Shown here piece after piece: positions 49,832 to 58,062 of a DNA stretch of 64,000 bases (within the stretch, counting starts at the first letter, position 1; the number at the start of each line of letters is the position of its first letter). Position numbers and translations under genes: made by a program. The stretch is from Rathayibacter sp. VKM Ac-2754 (lineage in GTDB: Bacteria; Actinomycetota; Actinomycetes; Actinomycetales; Microbacteriaceae), in assembly GCF_009807095.1 (NCBI RefSeq), contig NZ_WUCC01000004.1, positions 62,001 through 126,000 on the forward strand, written 5' to 3'. Under the pieces are notes generated by a model, which saw only the letters and a program-made list of their open reading frames with translations, had not been told where the DNA came from and did no database searches.

Positions 49832-50758
49832 TCAGCGCTGTGCGAGCGGGATCGCGATATCGGTGACGCCGGCGCCGACCCTGCCGAGCGCGGTGGCCGT
49901 GCCGTCGAGCAGGCCGATCTCGTAGAGCGACCCGTTGACGACGGCGAGGCCGATCGATCCGACGGAGCTGCCGTTGCGGAGGAGCGAGAAGACGTCGAAG
50001 CCGGTGGCGCCCGCGGCGTCGATGCCGAGCTTCCCGGTCGGCGCCAGCGAGCCCGCGTTGGCGGGGGACTGGATGGCGACCTGGTCGAGAGCCGTGTCGA
50101 GGACGAAGAGAGTGGTCGCCGTGTCCGCGTCGAGATCGTTGTTGGTGTACGCCGCGCCGTTGACTCCGGTGGCCGTGGCGGGCGCCGCATAGCTCAGCGC
50201 GCCGTCGGACACCGTCGCCGCACCCGGGGTGGCGAACGGCTGACGGAGGTTCTGGCCGGCGTCGCTGACCACGCGGAGTGCGTTGGCGGCGGGGTTGAAG
50301 TCGACGCCGAAGGTGGTGCCGCTCAGCGCGACGGTGAGCCGGGTGACCTGGGTGGCCACTCCGGTGCTCGCGTCGATGGAGTAGACGCCGGCGCTCGCCG
50401 CGTTGTCGCCGACGCCGTAGAGGTTGCCGTCCTGGACCCGGTAGTCGATGCCGATCAGCTTGGTGTCGCCGCCGGTCAGGCCGCTCACGGCGACGCTGCC
50501 CGTGATCGTGCCGGGCTTGACGGGGTTGAACTGCACGAGCTTCGCGCCACCGTCGGCCAGGCCGACGACGCGCAGGTTGCCCGCCACCGAGCGGGCGGCG
50601 CTGATCAGCTTCGCGGCGGCGGCGTTGACGGAGGCGTTGCCGGAAGCGCTGGTCGCCGCGGCGGGAGCAACGCTGCTCGCACCGGCCACCACGGGTGCCA
50701 CGGCCATGACACCGGCTACGGCAACAGCGGCGATACCGAGTCTGAAGGTCCTGCTCAT
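49832..50758 (-). CDS. Secreted DUF4394-domain protein
   Basis: A 308-residue exported protein. Signal peptide about residues 1-29 (LGIAAVAVAGVMAVAPVVAGASS). Residues about 65-305 are a DUF4394 beta-propeller-like domain: NLRVVGLADGGAKLVQFNPV, LIGIDYRVQDGNLYGVGDNA, GTTFGVDFNPAANALRVVSDAG, GVNGAAYTNNDLDADTATTLFVLDT. The family is widespread in secreted proteins of unknown role. AGGAGTT precedes the ATG at 50758. Upstream frame extension has no signal peptide and is rejected. Monocistronic with a strong terminator. Confidence 0.9.
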   Translation of the reverse strand: MSRTFRLGIAAVAVAGVMAVAPVVAGASSVAPAAATSASGNASVNAAAAKLISAARSVAGNLRVVGLADGGAKLVQFNPVKPGTITGSVAVSGLTGGDTKLIGIDYRVQDGNLYGVGDNAASAGVYSIDASTGVATQVTRLTVALSGTTFGVDFNPAANALRVVSDAGQNLRQPFATPGAATVSDGALSYAAPATATGVNGAAYTNNDLDADTATTLFVLDTALDQVAIQSPANAGSLAPTGKLGIDAAGATGFDVFSLLRNGSSVGSIGLAVVNGSLYEIGLLDGTATALGRVGAGVTDIAIPLAQR

Positions 50759-50901
50759 CGTGAACTCCTTGGAACTGTCGGTCGCCGGAGGTCGGCGACT
50801 CGAAGGGTGTACGCCCGGGCAGGGGCGGGCGTTCATTCGGGAGGCGGGATTCTTCGGGACGATCTGCGACCGGGCTCGGTGACCAGGTCTCGCGCGACGG
50901 A

Positions 50902-51672
50902 TCAGGCTTTGCCGCGCATCATCTTCTCCGCCGTGCGCAGCCCGAACCGCTTCGTCAATATCCGCGTCGACAGGAAGGCGAGGACGCCGTTCATCCGACC
51001 GTCCACCACCGACGGCACCCGGGTGGGCATGGCCCTCCACGCGGTGTCGACGACGTCGCGGGCCCGGCGCTTGTTCTTCCCCGGTCCGGGGTTCATCGGG
51101 GTGTCGGTGTCGCCGGGCGCGACGGAGAAGATCCGCAGCCCGTGCGGGCGGTGCTCCTCCGACAGCGCTTCGGTGAGGCTGAGGACGTAGGCCTTCGATG
51201 CGGCGTACGCCGAGAAGTGCGGAAGCGGCTGGTACCCGGCGCCACTGGCGATGTTGATGATCGTGCCGCGTCCGGCCTCGCGCATCCGGATGACGGCAGC
51301 CCTGGTCAGGAGCGTCAGTGCGGTCACGTTGATGTCGACCATCCGGCGGAGCTCGTCCGGATCCATCCGATCGAGGTCCCCCTCCGGAGCCGTGCCGGCG
51401 CTGTTGACGACGTGGTCGAGGCGCGGCAGCAGGCTCGTGACGACCTCGACCAGCTGCGAGACGTGAGTCGGGTTCGAGAGATCGGCGGGATGAACGGATG
51501 CGGTGATGCCGTGCCGGTCGGAGAGCTCGTCGGCCAGGGCGTGCAGCGCGCCCTCCGATCGGGCGACGAGGAGGAGGTCGAAGCCCTCGCGGGCGTAGCG
51601 GCGGGCGAACTCGGCGCCGATGCCGGAGCTGGCTCCGGTGACGAGGGCGAGGGGGCGGTCCAGGGTGGCCAT
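50902..51672 (-). CDS. Short-chain dehydrogenase/reductase (SDR)
   Basis: A 256-residue classical SDR: TGASSGIG at 12-19, NSAG at 90-93, Ser143 in INIASGAG, Tyr156 and Lys160 in SAYAASKAY. ARSE after the second strand suggests NADP(H). The C-terminal extension (KNKRRARDVVDTAWRAMPTR) resembles the SDR group that includes diacyl/steroid-type reductases; substrate unknown. It is divergent from a TetR regulator at 51764; a palindromic operator lies between, so it is probably the regulator's target. Confidence 0.92.
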   Translation of the reverse strand: MATLDRPLALVTGASSGIGAEFARRYAREGFDLLLVARSEGALHALADELSDRHGITASVHPADLSNPTHVSQLVEVVTSLLPRLDHVVNSAGTAPEGDLDRMDPDELRRMVDINVTALTLLTRAAVIRMREAGRGTIINIASGAGYQPLPHFSAYAASKAYVLSLTEALSEEHRPHGLRIFSVAPGDTDTPMNPGPGKNKRRARDVVDTAWRAMPTRVPSVVDGRMNGVLAFLSTRILTKRFGLRTAEKMMRGKA

Positions 51673-51699
51673 GATGTCCTTTCGGTTGCCCCGAGTGTA

Positions 51700-51718
51700 A
51701 ACGGATTATCTATCCGTT
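51700..51718. promoter_or_regulatory. Putative TetR operator between SDR and TetR genes
   Basis: AACGGAT-TATCT-ATCCGTT is a perfect inverted repeat (7-base arms) 27 bases upstream of the SDR start and 45 bases upstream of the TetR start. It overlaps a -10-like TATC region. Confidence 0.7.
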
Positions 51719-51763
51719 CGGAACACTCATCCGATCGGACACTCGTTCCGGTACGGTGGGGGA

Positions 51764-52327
51764 ATGGATGGACTCCGCCGCGACGCTGCACGCAACCGCG
51801 ATCGCATCCTCGCCGCCGCTCGCAAGGCGGCCGGGCGGGGGGAGGCCCTGACGATGAACGCCGTCGCCCGTGCCGCCGACGTCGGAGTGGGCACCGTGTA
51901 CCGGCACTTCGCCGGCGTCGAGGAGCTCGAAGAGGCCGTGGTCTGGAATCGCTTCGACGAGCTGGATCAGGTGCTCAGCGGCGAAGGTCCGGATCGGTTC
52001 GAGCGGACGCTCTCCGCACACGTCGCGCTCCTGGTCGAGGATCCGCTCTTCGAGGCGGTCACCGCGCGTCCGCACCCCGTGCTGCCCGAGACGGCATCGA
52101 AGCGCGATGCGCTGATCGCACGCCTCGCCTCGGTGCTCGACGAGGCCCGCGCCGAGGGAAGCGTGCGGGCGGGTGTCGACGCCGCGGCGGTGCTGCTGCT
52201 CGCATGCGGGGTGGCGCACTCGATCCGCAGCGCCGGTCTGACGGCGGACAGCGATCGTGCGCAGGTGCTGCTCGAGGTCGTCCTCCGCGGATTCCGTCCT
52301 GACGTCGCAGCACCGGCGGCCCGGTAG
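51764..52327 (+). CDS. TetR-family transcriptional regulator
   Basis: A 187-residue regulator with a TetR helix-turn-helix (about residues 10-55: RNRDRILAAARKAAGRGEAL, MNAVARAADVGVGTVYRHFAG) and a divergent ligand domain. It is divergent from the SDR gene with a 7-5-7 palindrome between the two, the usual arrangement of a local repressor. ATG at 51764; GGTGGGGGA precedes it. Confidence 0.92.
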   Translation: MDGLRRDAARNRDRILAAARKAAGRGEALTMNAVARAADVGVGTVYRHFAGVEELEEAVVWNRFDELDQVLSGEGPDRFERTLSAHVALLVEDPLFEAVTARPHPVLPETASKRDALIARLASVLDEARAEGSVRAGVDAAAVLLLACGVAHSIRSAGLTADSDRAQVLLEVVLRGFRPDVAAPAAR

Positions 52328-52368
52328 CGGCGACGGCGCACCGAATCGCCTTGCTAGGGTCGCGGCCT

Positions 52369-52764
52369 ATGGACGAGCCCCGAGAGCGCGGACGCCTCTT
52401 CTCGATCGCAGGAGTGACGATCGTGGCGGTGACCGTGCTGTTCGCGCTCGTGTACTACTTCAGCTCGGCGGTGTTCGCGACGGAGGGGGACGTGCCGGCG
52501 GCCTCGGCCATCTCTCTTCCCGAGGGGAGCGAAGTAGTCGATGAGAGTGTCGAGTGTGCTTCCGGTGGTTGCTGGGCACTGCTCTCGGTGCGTCCGCCCG
52601 AGGTGATGACCCCCGAGGAGTTGTCGAGCGAGCTGGGGACGACGCCGCAAGCGCGCATCCCGGGAACGCTCTGGGACCCGCGAACCATCACGGTGAGTTC
52701 GAGAGTCGATGGACCTCTGTTGATCGTCCGCGCCGACTTCTGGTCGCGAGAAGTGACTCCTTAG
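52369..52764 (+). CDS. Small membrane-anchored extracytoplasmic protein
   Basis: A 131-residue protein: short cytoplasmic N-terminus, one transmembrane helix (SIAGVTIVAVTVLFALVYYF), then an outer domain of about 95 residues with a Cys pair (VECASGGCWALLSV). No family recognised. The ATG at 52369 is preferred to ATG 52351, which would add six residues. No clear operon partner; the sigma-factor gene is on the other strand. Confidence 0.65.
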   Translation: MDEPRERGRLFSIAGVTIVAVTVLFALVYYFSSAVFATEGDVPAASAISLPEGSEVVDESVECASGGCWALLSVRPPEVMTPEELSSELGTTPQARIPGTLWDPRTITVSSRVDGPLLIVRADFWSREVTP

Positions 52765-52881
52765 GCCTGCATGCGAAGCCGCCCCGGCGTTCGCCGGCGG
52801 CGGCACCTCCGCTGCGTCGCTCAGGGGAAGAGCGACAGTCGGGTCAGGAGGGGCCACCTCGTCCCTGTCTCCTGCTTCACG

Positions 52882-53403
52882 TCACGGCGTCGTCCTCTGT
52901 CGCGGCCCGAGGAGAGTCCGGAGTCGAGTGCGCGCTCGCTGATGGCGGCCGCGGGCAGTCGTCTCGCTGATCCCGAGGATCCTCGCGGCTTCGGGGAGAG
53001 TGAAGCCGTCCCAGGAGATGAGCCGGACGAGCTCGGCCTGGTCTGCCGGAAGGGCATCGAGCGCGGCGCGGACGTCGAGCGTGTCCGTGTCGACGGGCTC
53101 GGCCGACTGAGTGTCCAGGTGCTGCCGGAGTTTGCGGGCCAGGTCGTGGTGGCGGATCGTTCCTCGCGCGTTGTTCGCGAGAACTCGGCGCGCGACTCCG
53201 AACAGCCACATGCGTGCCTGCTCCGGGTCGTCCGGCAGCTGCCCGATCCTCCGCCAGGCGACGATGAAGGTCTCGCTGAGCAGATCGGCTGCGTCGGCCG
53301 GCACGGGAACCCTCCGGCCGAAGTAGCTGAGGAGGTCGGCGGCATTGGCGTCGTGGAGTCTCTCGAGGGTCGTCTCCTGCTCGGAGCGGCGCCTCCGCGT
53401 CAT
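52882..53403 (-). CDS. ECF-type RNA polymerase sigma factor
   Basis: A 173-residue sigma-70 family protein. Region 2: LLSYFGRRVPVPADAADLLSETFIVAWRRIGQLPDDPEQARMWLFGVAR (about residues 22-73). Region 4: ALDALPADQAELVRLISWDGFTLPEAARILGISETTARGRHQRAR (about 110-158). It redirects RNA polymerase to a small set of stress or envelope promoters. Its ATG (53403) overlaps the stop of the upstream membrane-protein gene by one base (TGATG), so the two are translationally coupled, the membrane protein being the likely anti-sigma factor. The usual order (sigma first) is reversed. Confidence 0.9.
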   Translation of the reverse strand: MTRRRRSEQETTLERLHDANAADLLSYFGRRVPVPADAADLLSETFIVAWRRIGQLPDDPEQARMWLFGVARRVLANNARGTIRHHDLARKLRQHLDTQSAEPVDTDTLDVRAALDALPADQAELVRLISWDGFTLPEAARILGISETTARGRHQRARTRLRTLLGPRQRTTP

Positions 53404-54065
53404 CACTGGGCTGCTCCGGGGGACTCGGCTTCGCACTGACCGGCCATCTCGATCGAGGTGCTGGTGGTGAGGTAGCCGGCCTCATCGAAGACGCGGGAGA
53501 TCTCATCCCCCATGAGGGAGCTCGCGACCACGCCTCGGGTCGCATCAGGAATGTCCGCCGGGCGACCCGCGGCGGCCGCCGCCGCGTTCGCCTCATCCCT
53601 TCCCGCCTGTTCCGCGGTCAGAGCCGCCTCGATGTCGTCGGCGGTGACGCGTGCGATCACCGGACCCCAGTCGTGCTCCGCGAGGAAGTCGCGCGCCCGC
53701 TCGGTCAGATCGTCGGTCTCCTCATCGGAGAGCCCGCCTCCGTAGACCGGCAGGACGCGGGCGACGACGGAGCACCGCCCGACGTCGTTGCCGCCACTGA
53801 GCTCGAACGTGCGCTGCACTGACGCGTCCGGCGCCCAGCCCACCCAGCTCAGCAGGGCCGGTCCCGCAACAGCGGCCGTTGTCCCGAACCCCACCAGCGC
53901 GATCCCGATGACTGCTGCTCCCATCCCGGAGCGCAACAGGAAGCGCCGCGGACGGCGGCTCGTCACCACTGCCTGCGCGATTGCTCGCGCCTCCGCGGCA
54001 CTCGTCGCATCTGCACCCAGCGGGAGTGGCGCCGCGCGTCGCACCACGTCATCCAGATCGTCCAT
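53403..54065 (-). CDS. Single-pass membrane protein, putative anti-sigma factor
   Basis: A 220-residue protein: a charged cytoplasmic N-terminus of about 40 residues (MDDLDDVVRRAAPLPLGADA), one transmembrane helix (GMGAAVIGIALVGFGTTAAVAGPALL) and an extracytoplasmic Ala/Glu-rich domain. No zinc-binding anti-sigma HxxxCxxC motif, but coupling to the ECF sigma gene (one-base overlap) and topology fit an anti-sigma or sigma-regulated envelope protein. GGGGGA precedes the ATG at 54065, and GTTCACTGTGAAC lies 22 bases upstream. Confidence 0.7.
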   Translation of the reverse strand: MDDLDDVVRRAAPLPLGADATSAAEARAIAQAVVTSRRPRRFLLRSGMGAAVIGIALVGFGTTAAVAGPALLSWVGWAPDASVQRTFELSGGNDVGRCSVVARVLPVYGGGLSDEETDDLTERARDFLAEHDWGPVIARVTADDIEAALTAEQAGRDEANAAAAAAGRPADIPDATRGVVASSLMGDEISRVFDEAGYLTTSTSIEMAGQCEAESPGAAQ

Positions 54066-54087
54066 GTCGTCCCCCTCAGCGATCGTC

Positions 54088-54100
54088 GTTCACTGTGAAC
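54088..54100. promoter_or_regulatory. Palindrome upstream of the anti-sigma/sigma operon
   Basis: GTTCAC-T-GTGAAC is a perfect 13-base palindrome between the likely promoter and the ribosome-binding site of the 54065 gene. A regulator site is plausible; it also resembles direct-repeat PhoP-type GTGAAC half sites. Confidence 0.4.
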
Positions 54101-54311
54101 ATGTCCGGACGGGTCTCATTCTTAACGCGAGACGAGCGCACTCTCGAGCTGTCTGTGCGGCGTACCCGGCGACGCCGAGGGCAATGGCGTTCAACGGGCC
54201 ATGGCCGGGGAGCGCCGAGACCTCATCTGGCGAGTGGCCGCGGGCCGCAGGGGGTCTGCCTCCTCGATATTGAGAGGCCGCGCATCCAGCCGCCGTGCTA
54301 GCGAGCGCCGG

Positions 54312-54710
54312 TCAGCGGAGGGCGGTGTCCTCGTCGTCGGCGGGCTCCACTCGGACGAGAGCGGGTGCGGGCTTTCGCGTCCTGGCCGTCGCGAGCGTGA
54401 CGACTCCCAGCAGTGCGACTGCGGCCGAAGCGGTGAAGGCGACCGTCGCGTCGGAGTTGTAGTGGTTCACCGTCACGCTCCGGGAGCCGTCCTCGTACGT
54501 GCACGAGAGCCCGAGCGGATACCAGATCCGTTCGCCCGACACGTTGACGCCCTCGAGAGGCATTCCCGGCGGGTGATCGCTGCGCTGGCACTGCACCACG
54601 GGGACCTCCCAGCCCTCCTGGATCCAGCCGATTCCGAAGGTCACGAGGGCGATCGGCGAGCCGAGGATCACTGCGACGGCTCCGAGAGTCCTCCTCGTGA
54701 ATGCGTCCAT
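54312..54710 (-). CDS. Two-helix membrane protein, unknown function
   Basis: A 132-residue protein: helix 1 (LGAVAVILGSPIALVTFGIGWI), an extracytoplasmic loop of about 60 residues with Cys pair (VVQCQRSDH and GLSCTYEDG, likely a disulfide), helix 2 (ATVAFTASAAVALLGVVTLA) and a short cytoplasmic tail. No family recognised. Monocistronic. Confidence 0.7.
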   Translation of the reverse strand: MDAFTRRTLGAVAVILGSPIALVTFGIGWIQEGWEVPVVQCQRSDHPPGMPLEGVNVSGERIWYPLGLSCTYEDGSRSVTVNHYNSDATVAFTASAAVALLGVVTLATARTRKPAPALVRVEPADDEDTALR

Positions 54711-55088
54711 CTCGTCAGGTTAGAGGCGAGCGGTCACGGGGGGAGGCTGTCGAGGCAGAGGGAGTGGACCGTGCAGATCCACATCGACGAGGCCGCGCCG
54801 GGGGAGGCCACCGGCAACGGTTGGACCTAGCTCGACAAGAACCTGTCGGTACTCGGGGGCCGACCGCCGGACTCCCTGCGAGCTTCGAACTGCAGGGTGC
54901 GACGTGACCGGAGTGCCCGGGCCGCCGAATCTCTCGAGCGGTGCTCCGCCCTGTTTCGCGGTCGGACGTCGACCCCTGCGAATCGCAGTACCAGGAACGG
55001 TTCGCCGGCGTTCCTGAGTCCTCGAAGGTCCTGGACACCGACGAGGACGACTCCCCGCTGTTCACCGAGCGCTTCTACCGTTGTCCTC
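54711..55088. other. Gap without a supported gene
   Basis: The 378 bases before the next membrane-protein gene have open frames with Arg/Ser-rich, non-coding-like composition and no ribosome-binding site. It should hold the two divergent promoters. Confidence 0.4.
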
Positions 55089-55559
55089 ATGGGACTCACC
55101 GGGCGGAAGGCGTCGATCCTCCTCACCGTGCTCTCGGTGGTGGCCGGGCTCCTGCTGCTGGGGCACGCGGCGGTGCAGGGGATCGGGGCGGCGACGTTCT
55201 GGCGGCCCTGCTGGTCGGAGGGGTACGAGAGCGCTGCCTGCTCCATCCTGCAGTACGAGGCGCCGTCGCCCGCGTGGCTCGCTCCTCTGTGGGTCTGGTT
55301 CGCGGAGGTGCTGCTCGCCCTGGTCGTCATCGGCGCTTCGGTCGCGGCGGGGAGACGCCTCGGTACCGCCGGTCTCGCGCTCGTCGCGGTGCTGGCGTCG
55401 AGCATCCTGATCGACCTCGTCTTCACTCCGGCGATCAACGGCGGCTACACCTCGGCCGACAACCCACCGGGGCTCGGCCTGATCGGCGCGGTGTTCCTGG
55501 CGATCGGAGGAGTGCTGATGCTGCGGGTCGCGGCGCCGTACCGCCGCGCCGCAGGCTGA
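55089..55559 (+). CDS. Four-helix membrane protein, unknown function
   Basis: A 156-residue protein with about four transmembrane helices (SILLTVLSVVAGLLLLGHAA; VWFAEVLLALVVIGASVAAG; LGTAGLALVAVLASSILIDL; GLGLIGAVFLAIGGVLMLRV) and an outer loop with two Cys (RPCWSEGYESAACSI). ATG 55089 begins just before helix 1; an upstream in-frame extension is not credible. No family recognised. Confidence 0.75.
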   Translation: MGLTGRKASILLTVLSVVAGLLLLGHAAVQGIGAATFWRPCWSEGYESAACSILQYEAPSPAWLAPLWVWFAEVLLALVVIGASVAAGRRLGTAGLALVAVLASSILIDLVFTPAINGGYTSADNPPGLGLIGAVFLAIGGVLMLRVAAPYRRAAG

Positions 55560-55645
55560 GCCGACGAGCTCCCGCGCGGATCTTCGCTCAGCAGCACCAG
55601 AACGGGGTGGAGTCCGAGCGCGTCCAGGGGCACCGAGCTCGGCGA

Positions 55646-57547
55646 TCAGGTCGCGCTCAGCGCCTCCTCCTCTGCCGCGACGTTCTTCTGCACGGCGAAC
55701 TGCGTCCGGTGCAGCTCCTCGTACCGACCGGCCGCCGCCAGCAGCTCGTCGTGCGTGCCGCGCTCCACGATCGAGCCGTCCTCGACCACGAGGATCAGGT
55801 CGGCGCTGCGGATGGTGGAGAGGCGGTGCGCGATCACCATCGCCGTCCGCCCCTCGAGCGCCTCGCTCAGCGCCGCCTGCACGGCGGCCTCCGACGTCGA
55901 GTCCAGCGCCGCCGTCGCCTCGTCGAGGATGACGACGCGCGGCTGGGCGAGCAGGAGCCGCGCGATGGTCATCCGCTGGCGCTCGCCGCCGGACAGCCGG
56001 TAGCCGCGCTCGCCCACCATCGTGTCCAGCTGGTCGGGCAGGGACCGGATGAGCGGCTCGAGCCGCGCACGGCGGACGGCGTCCCACACCTCGTCGTCGG
56101 TCGCCTCCGGCCTCGCGAGGCGCAGGTTGCTGAGGATGGTCTCGTGGAAGAGGTGGCCGTCCTGCGTCACCATGCCCAGGGTGTCCCGCAGGGAGGCGAA
56201 CGTCACATCGCGGACGTCCGTGCCCGCGAGGCGCACGGCCCCGCTGTCGACGTCGTACAGACGCGAGAGCAGCTGCGCGATCGTGGACTTGCCCGCTCCG
56301 GACGTCCCGACGAGGGCGACGGTCTGCCCCGGCTCGATCCTGAAGGACACGCCGTGCAGCACCTCCTCGCCGCCGCGGGTGTCGAGCGTCGAGACCTCCT
56401 CGAGGGAGGCGAGCGACACCTTGTCGGCGGACGGGTACGCGAAGCGGACGTCGTCGAACTCGACGGACACCGGGCCGTCGGGGACGGTGACGGCGTCGGG
56501 CTTCTCCTGGATGAGCGGTTCGAGGTCGAGCACCTCGAAGACGCGCTCGAAGCTGACGACCGCGCTCATGATCTCGACGCGGGCGTTCGCGAGGCTGGTC
56601 AGCGGTGCGTAGAGGCGGGTGAGGAGCAGCGCCAGGGTGACCACCTCACCGGTGTCCAGCTGGCCGCCGAGCGCGAGGGAGCCGCCGAGCCCGTACACGA
56701 GCGCGAGGGCGAGAGCGGAGACGAGCATCAGCGCGGTGAAGAAGACGAACTGCAGCATCGTGCTCCGGACCCCGATGTCGCGGACGCGGGCGGCGCGGAC
56801 GCGGAACTCCTCGGCCTCCTCATCGGGTCGGCCGAACAGCTTGACGAGGGTGGCGCCGGGTGCCGAGAAGCGCTCGGTCATCTGCGTGCTCATGGCGGAG
56901 TTGTGGTCGGCGGCCTCGCGACGCAGCGCAGCGAGGCGGCCGCCCATCCGACGCGCGGGCACCAGGAAGACGGGGAGCATGATCACGGCGAGGACCGTGA
57001 CGAGCCAGGACGTGCTGAGCATCACGATCAGGGTGAGGATCAGCGCGACGAGGTTCGTGACCACGCCGGACAGCGTGCCGCTGAAGGCCTGCTGAGCGCC
57101 GATCACGTCGTTGTTGAGGCGGCTCACGAGGGCGCCGGTCCGGGTGCGGGTGAAGAACGCGATCGGCATCTTCTGCACGTGGTTGAAGACGGCGGTGCGG
57201 AGGTCGAGGATCACGCCCTCGCCGATCCGCGCCGAATACCAGCGCGTCACGAGTGACACGGCGGCGTCGGCCACGGCCACGAGCGCGATGACGACGGCGA
57301 GCCACACGATCGTGGAGACAGCGCCCCGGGCGACGATCACGTCGACGACCTGGCCGGCGAGCACCGGCGTCGCGACCGCGAGGAATGCTCCCACGATGGA
57401 GAGGGTGATGAAGATCAGCAGCATGGAGCGGTAGGGGACCGCGAACGTCAGGATCCGGCGCACGGATGCGCGGGAGATCCTGTGCTTGCCGTCCTGGGCG
57501 GTCGAGATCTTGTAGAGCGAGCTCCAGGCGACGCCTTCCATGCTCAT
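55646..57547 (-). CDS. ABC exporter, fused membrane and ATPase domains (type IV, MsbA/LmrA-like)
   Basis: A 633-residue half-transporter. Six transmembrane helices (about 45-330) precede the ATPase domain (about 365-620): Walker A GTSGAGKST, Q-loop VTQDGHLF, signature LSGGERQRMTIARLLL, Walker B VVILDEATAALD, H-loop IAHRLSTI. It forms a homo- or heterodimer that exports lipids, peptides or drugs using ATP; no cargo can be deduced. An insert (SLASLEEVSTLDTRGGEEVL) just before Walker A is longer than usual. GGAAGGAAG precedes the ATG at 57547. No partner half-transporter nearby, so a homodimer is likely. Confidence 0.93.
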   Translation of the reverse strand: MSMEGVAWSSLYKISTAQDGKHRISRASVRRILTFAVPYRSMLLIFITLSIVGAFLAVATPVLAGQVVDVIVARGAVSTIVWLAVVIALVAVADAAVSLVTRWYSARIGEGVILDLRTAVFNHVQKMPIAFFTRTRTGALVSRLNNDVIGAQQAFSGTLSGVVTNLVALILTLIVMLSTSWLVTVLAVIMLPVFLVPARRMGGRLAALRREAADHNSAMSTQMTERFSAPGATLVKLFGRPDEEAEEFRVRAARVRDIGVRSTMLQFVFFTALMLVSALALALVYGLGGSLALGGQLDTGEVVTLALLLTRLYAPLTSLANARVEIMSAVVSFERVFEVLDLEPLIQEKPDAVTVPDGPVSVEFDDVRFAYPSADKVSLASLEEVSTLDTRGGEEVLHGVSFRIEPGQTVALVGTSGAGKSTIAQLLSRLYDVDSGAVRLAGTDVRDVTFASLRDTLGMVTQDGHLFHETILSNLRLARPEATDDEVWDAVRRARLEPLIRSLPDQLDTMVGERGYRLSGGERQRMTIARLLLAQPRVVILDEATAALDSTSEAAVQAALSEALEGRTAMVIAHRLSTIRSADLILVVEDGSIVERGTHDELLAAAGRYEELHRTQFAVQKNVAAEEEALSAT

Positions 57548-57660
57548 TGCGCTTCCTTCCGTGGAGACCCGTCCCAACTTAGGGGGGCGTCACTCCGCGG
57601 TGAGCCGCTACCGGAATCCCGAGGTCTGTGCAGGGCCTCGGCGCGGGACCCCACGAGAAA

Positions 57661-57694
57661 GCCGACCGGCACTTTCGTGGGAGCGCCGGTCGGC
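57661..57694 (-). terminator. Hairpin near the decayed photolyase copy
   Basis: GCCGACCGGC (57661-57670) pairs with GCCGGTCGGC (57685-57694), loop of 14. It resembles the structure at 49775-49810 downstream of the intact locus region and could be a leftover terminator. Confidence 0.45.
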
Positions 57695-57727
57695 GGTGGT
57701 GCGTCGTGCCGAGGGCGACCTGTACCG

Positions 57728-57964
57728 GGCGATGGTGGACGCGGCGTCGCCGTCGAGCAGGTGCCGGTGGAAGTAGTCGGCGCCGAGCTGCCGGGGCAGG
57801 CCGAGGGTGAGGATCCAGATGCTCGCGAACCACATGCGCGGGTGAGCACCCGCGGCGAAGTCGCTCACGTCGCGGCGGTAGCGTCGCCACGCCCTCGGGG
57901 TTCTGCTCGAGCCAGCCCGTCCAGTAGGTGCGCGCCTCGAGACCGGCGGCTCTGGTCGGGATGA
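57728..57964 (-). pseudogene. Internally deleted, frame-shifted copy of the photolyase-like gene
   Basis: Three blocks match the gene at 48413-49630 in the same order. About 57930-57975 matches 49596-49640 (start codon, MFIPTRAAGLEA). About 57860-57930 matches about 49318-49397 (TYWxGWLEQNPE and following). About 57728-57845 matches about 49099-49210 (LHNHTRMW to DGDAAS), at roughly 90% identity. About 200 and 100 bases are missing between blocks and the frame is broken after the second one. Downstream blocks are absent. It cannot encode a functional enzyme; it is a degraded partial duplication. Confidence 0.85.
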
Positions 57965-58062
57965 ACATCGCCCCATCCCTCTCGCTGCGGCGCGGAGGCT
58001 GACAGCGCTCGACCGAGCCCGCCGCAGCGTGCGACGAGCCGGCCGACTCCTCCGCCTCCCGC

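Noticed and set aside
53403-54065. Classical zinc-binding anti-sigma factor (ZAS)
   Set aside because: No HxxxCxxC motif is present; only topology and gene overlap support an anti-sigma role, so it is called putative.
54897-55559. Longer version of the four-helix membrane protein starting at 54897
   Set aside because: The upstream 64 residues look non-coding and lack a start context; the ATG at 55089 sits just before the first helix.
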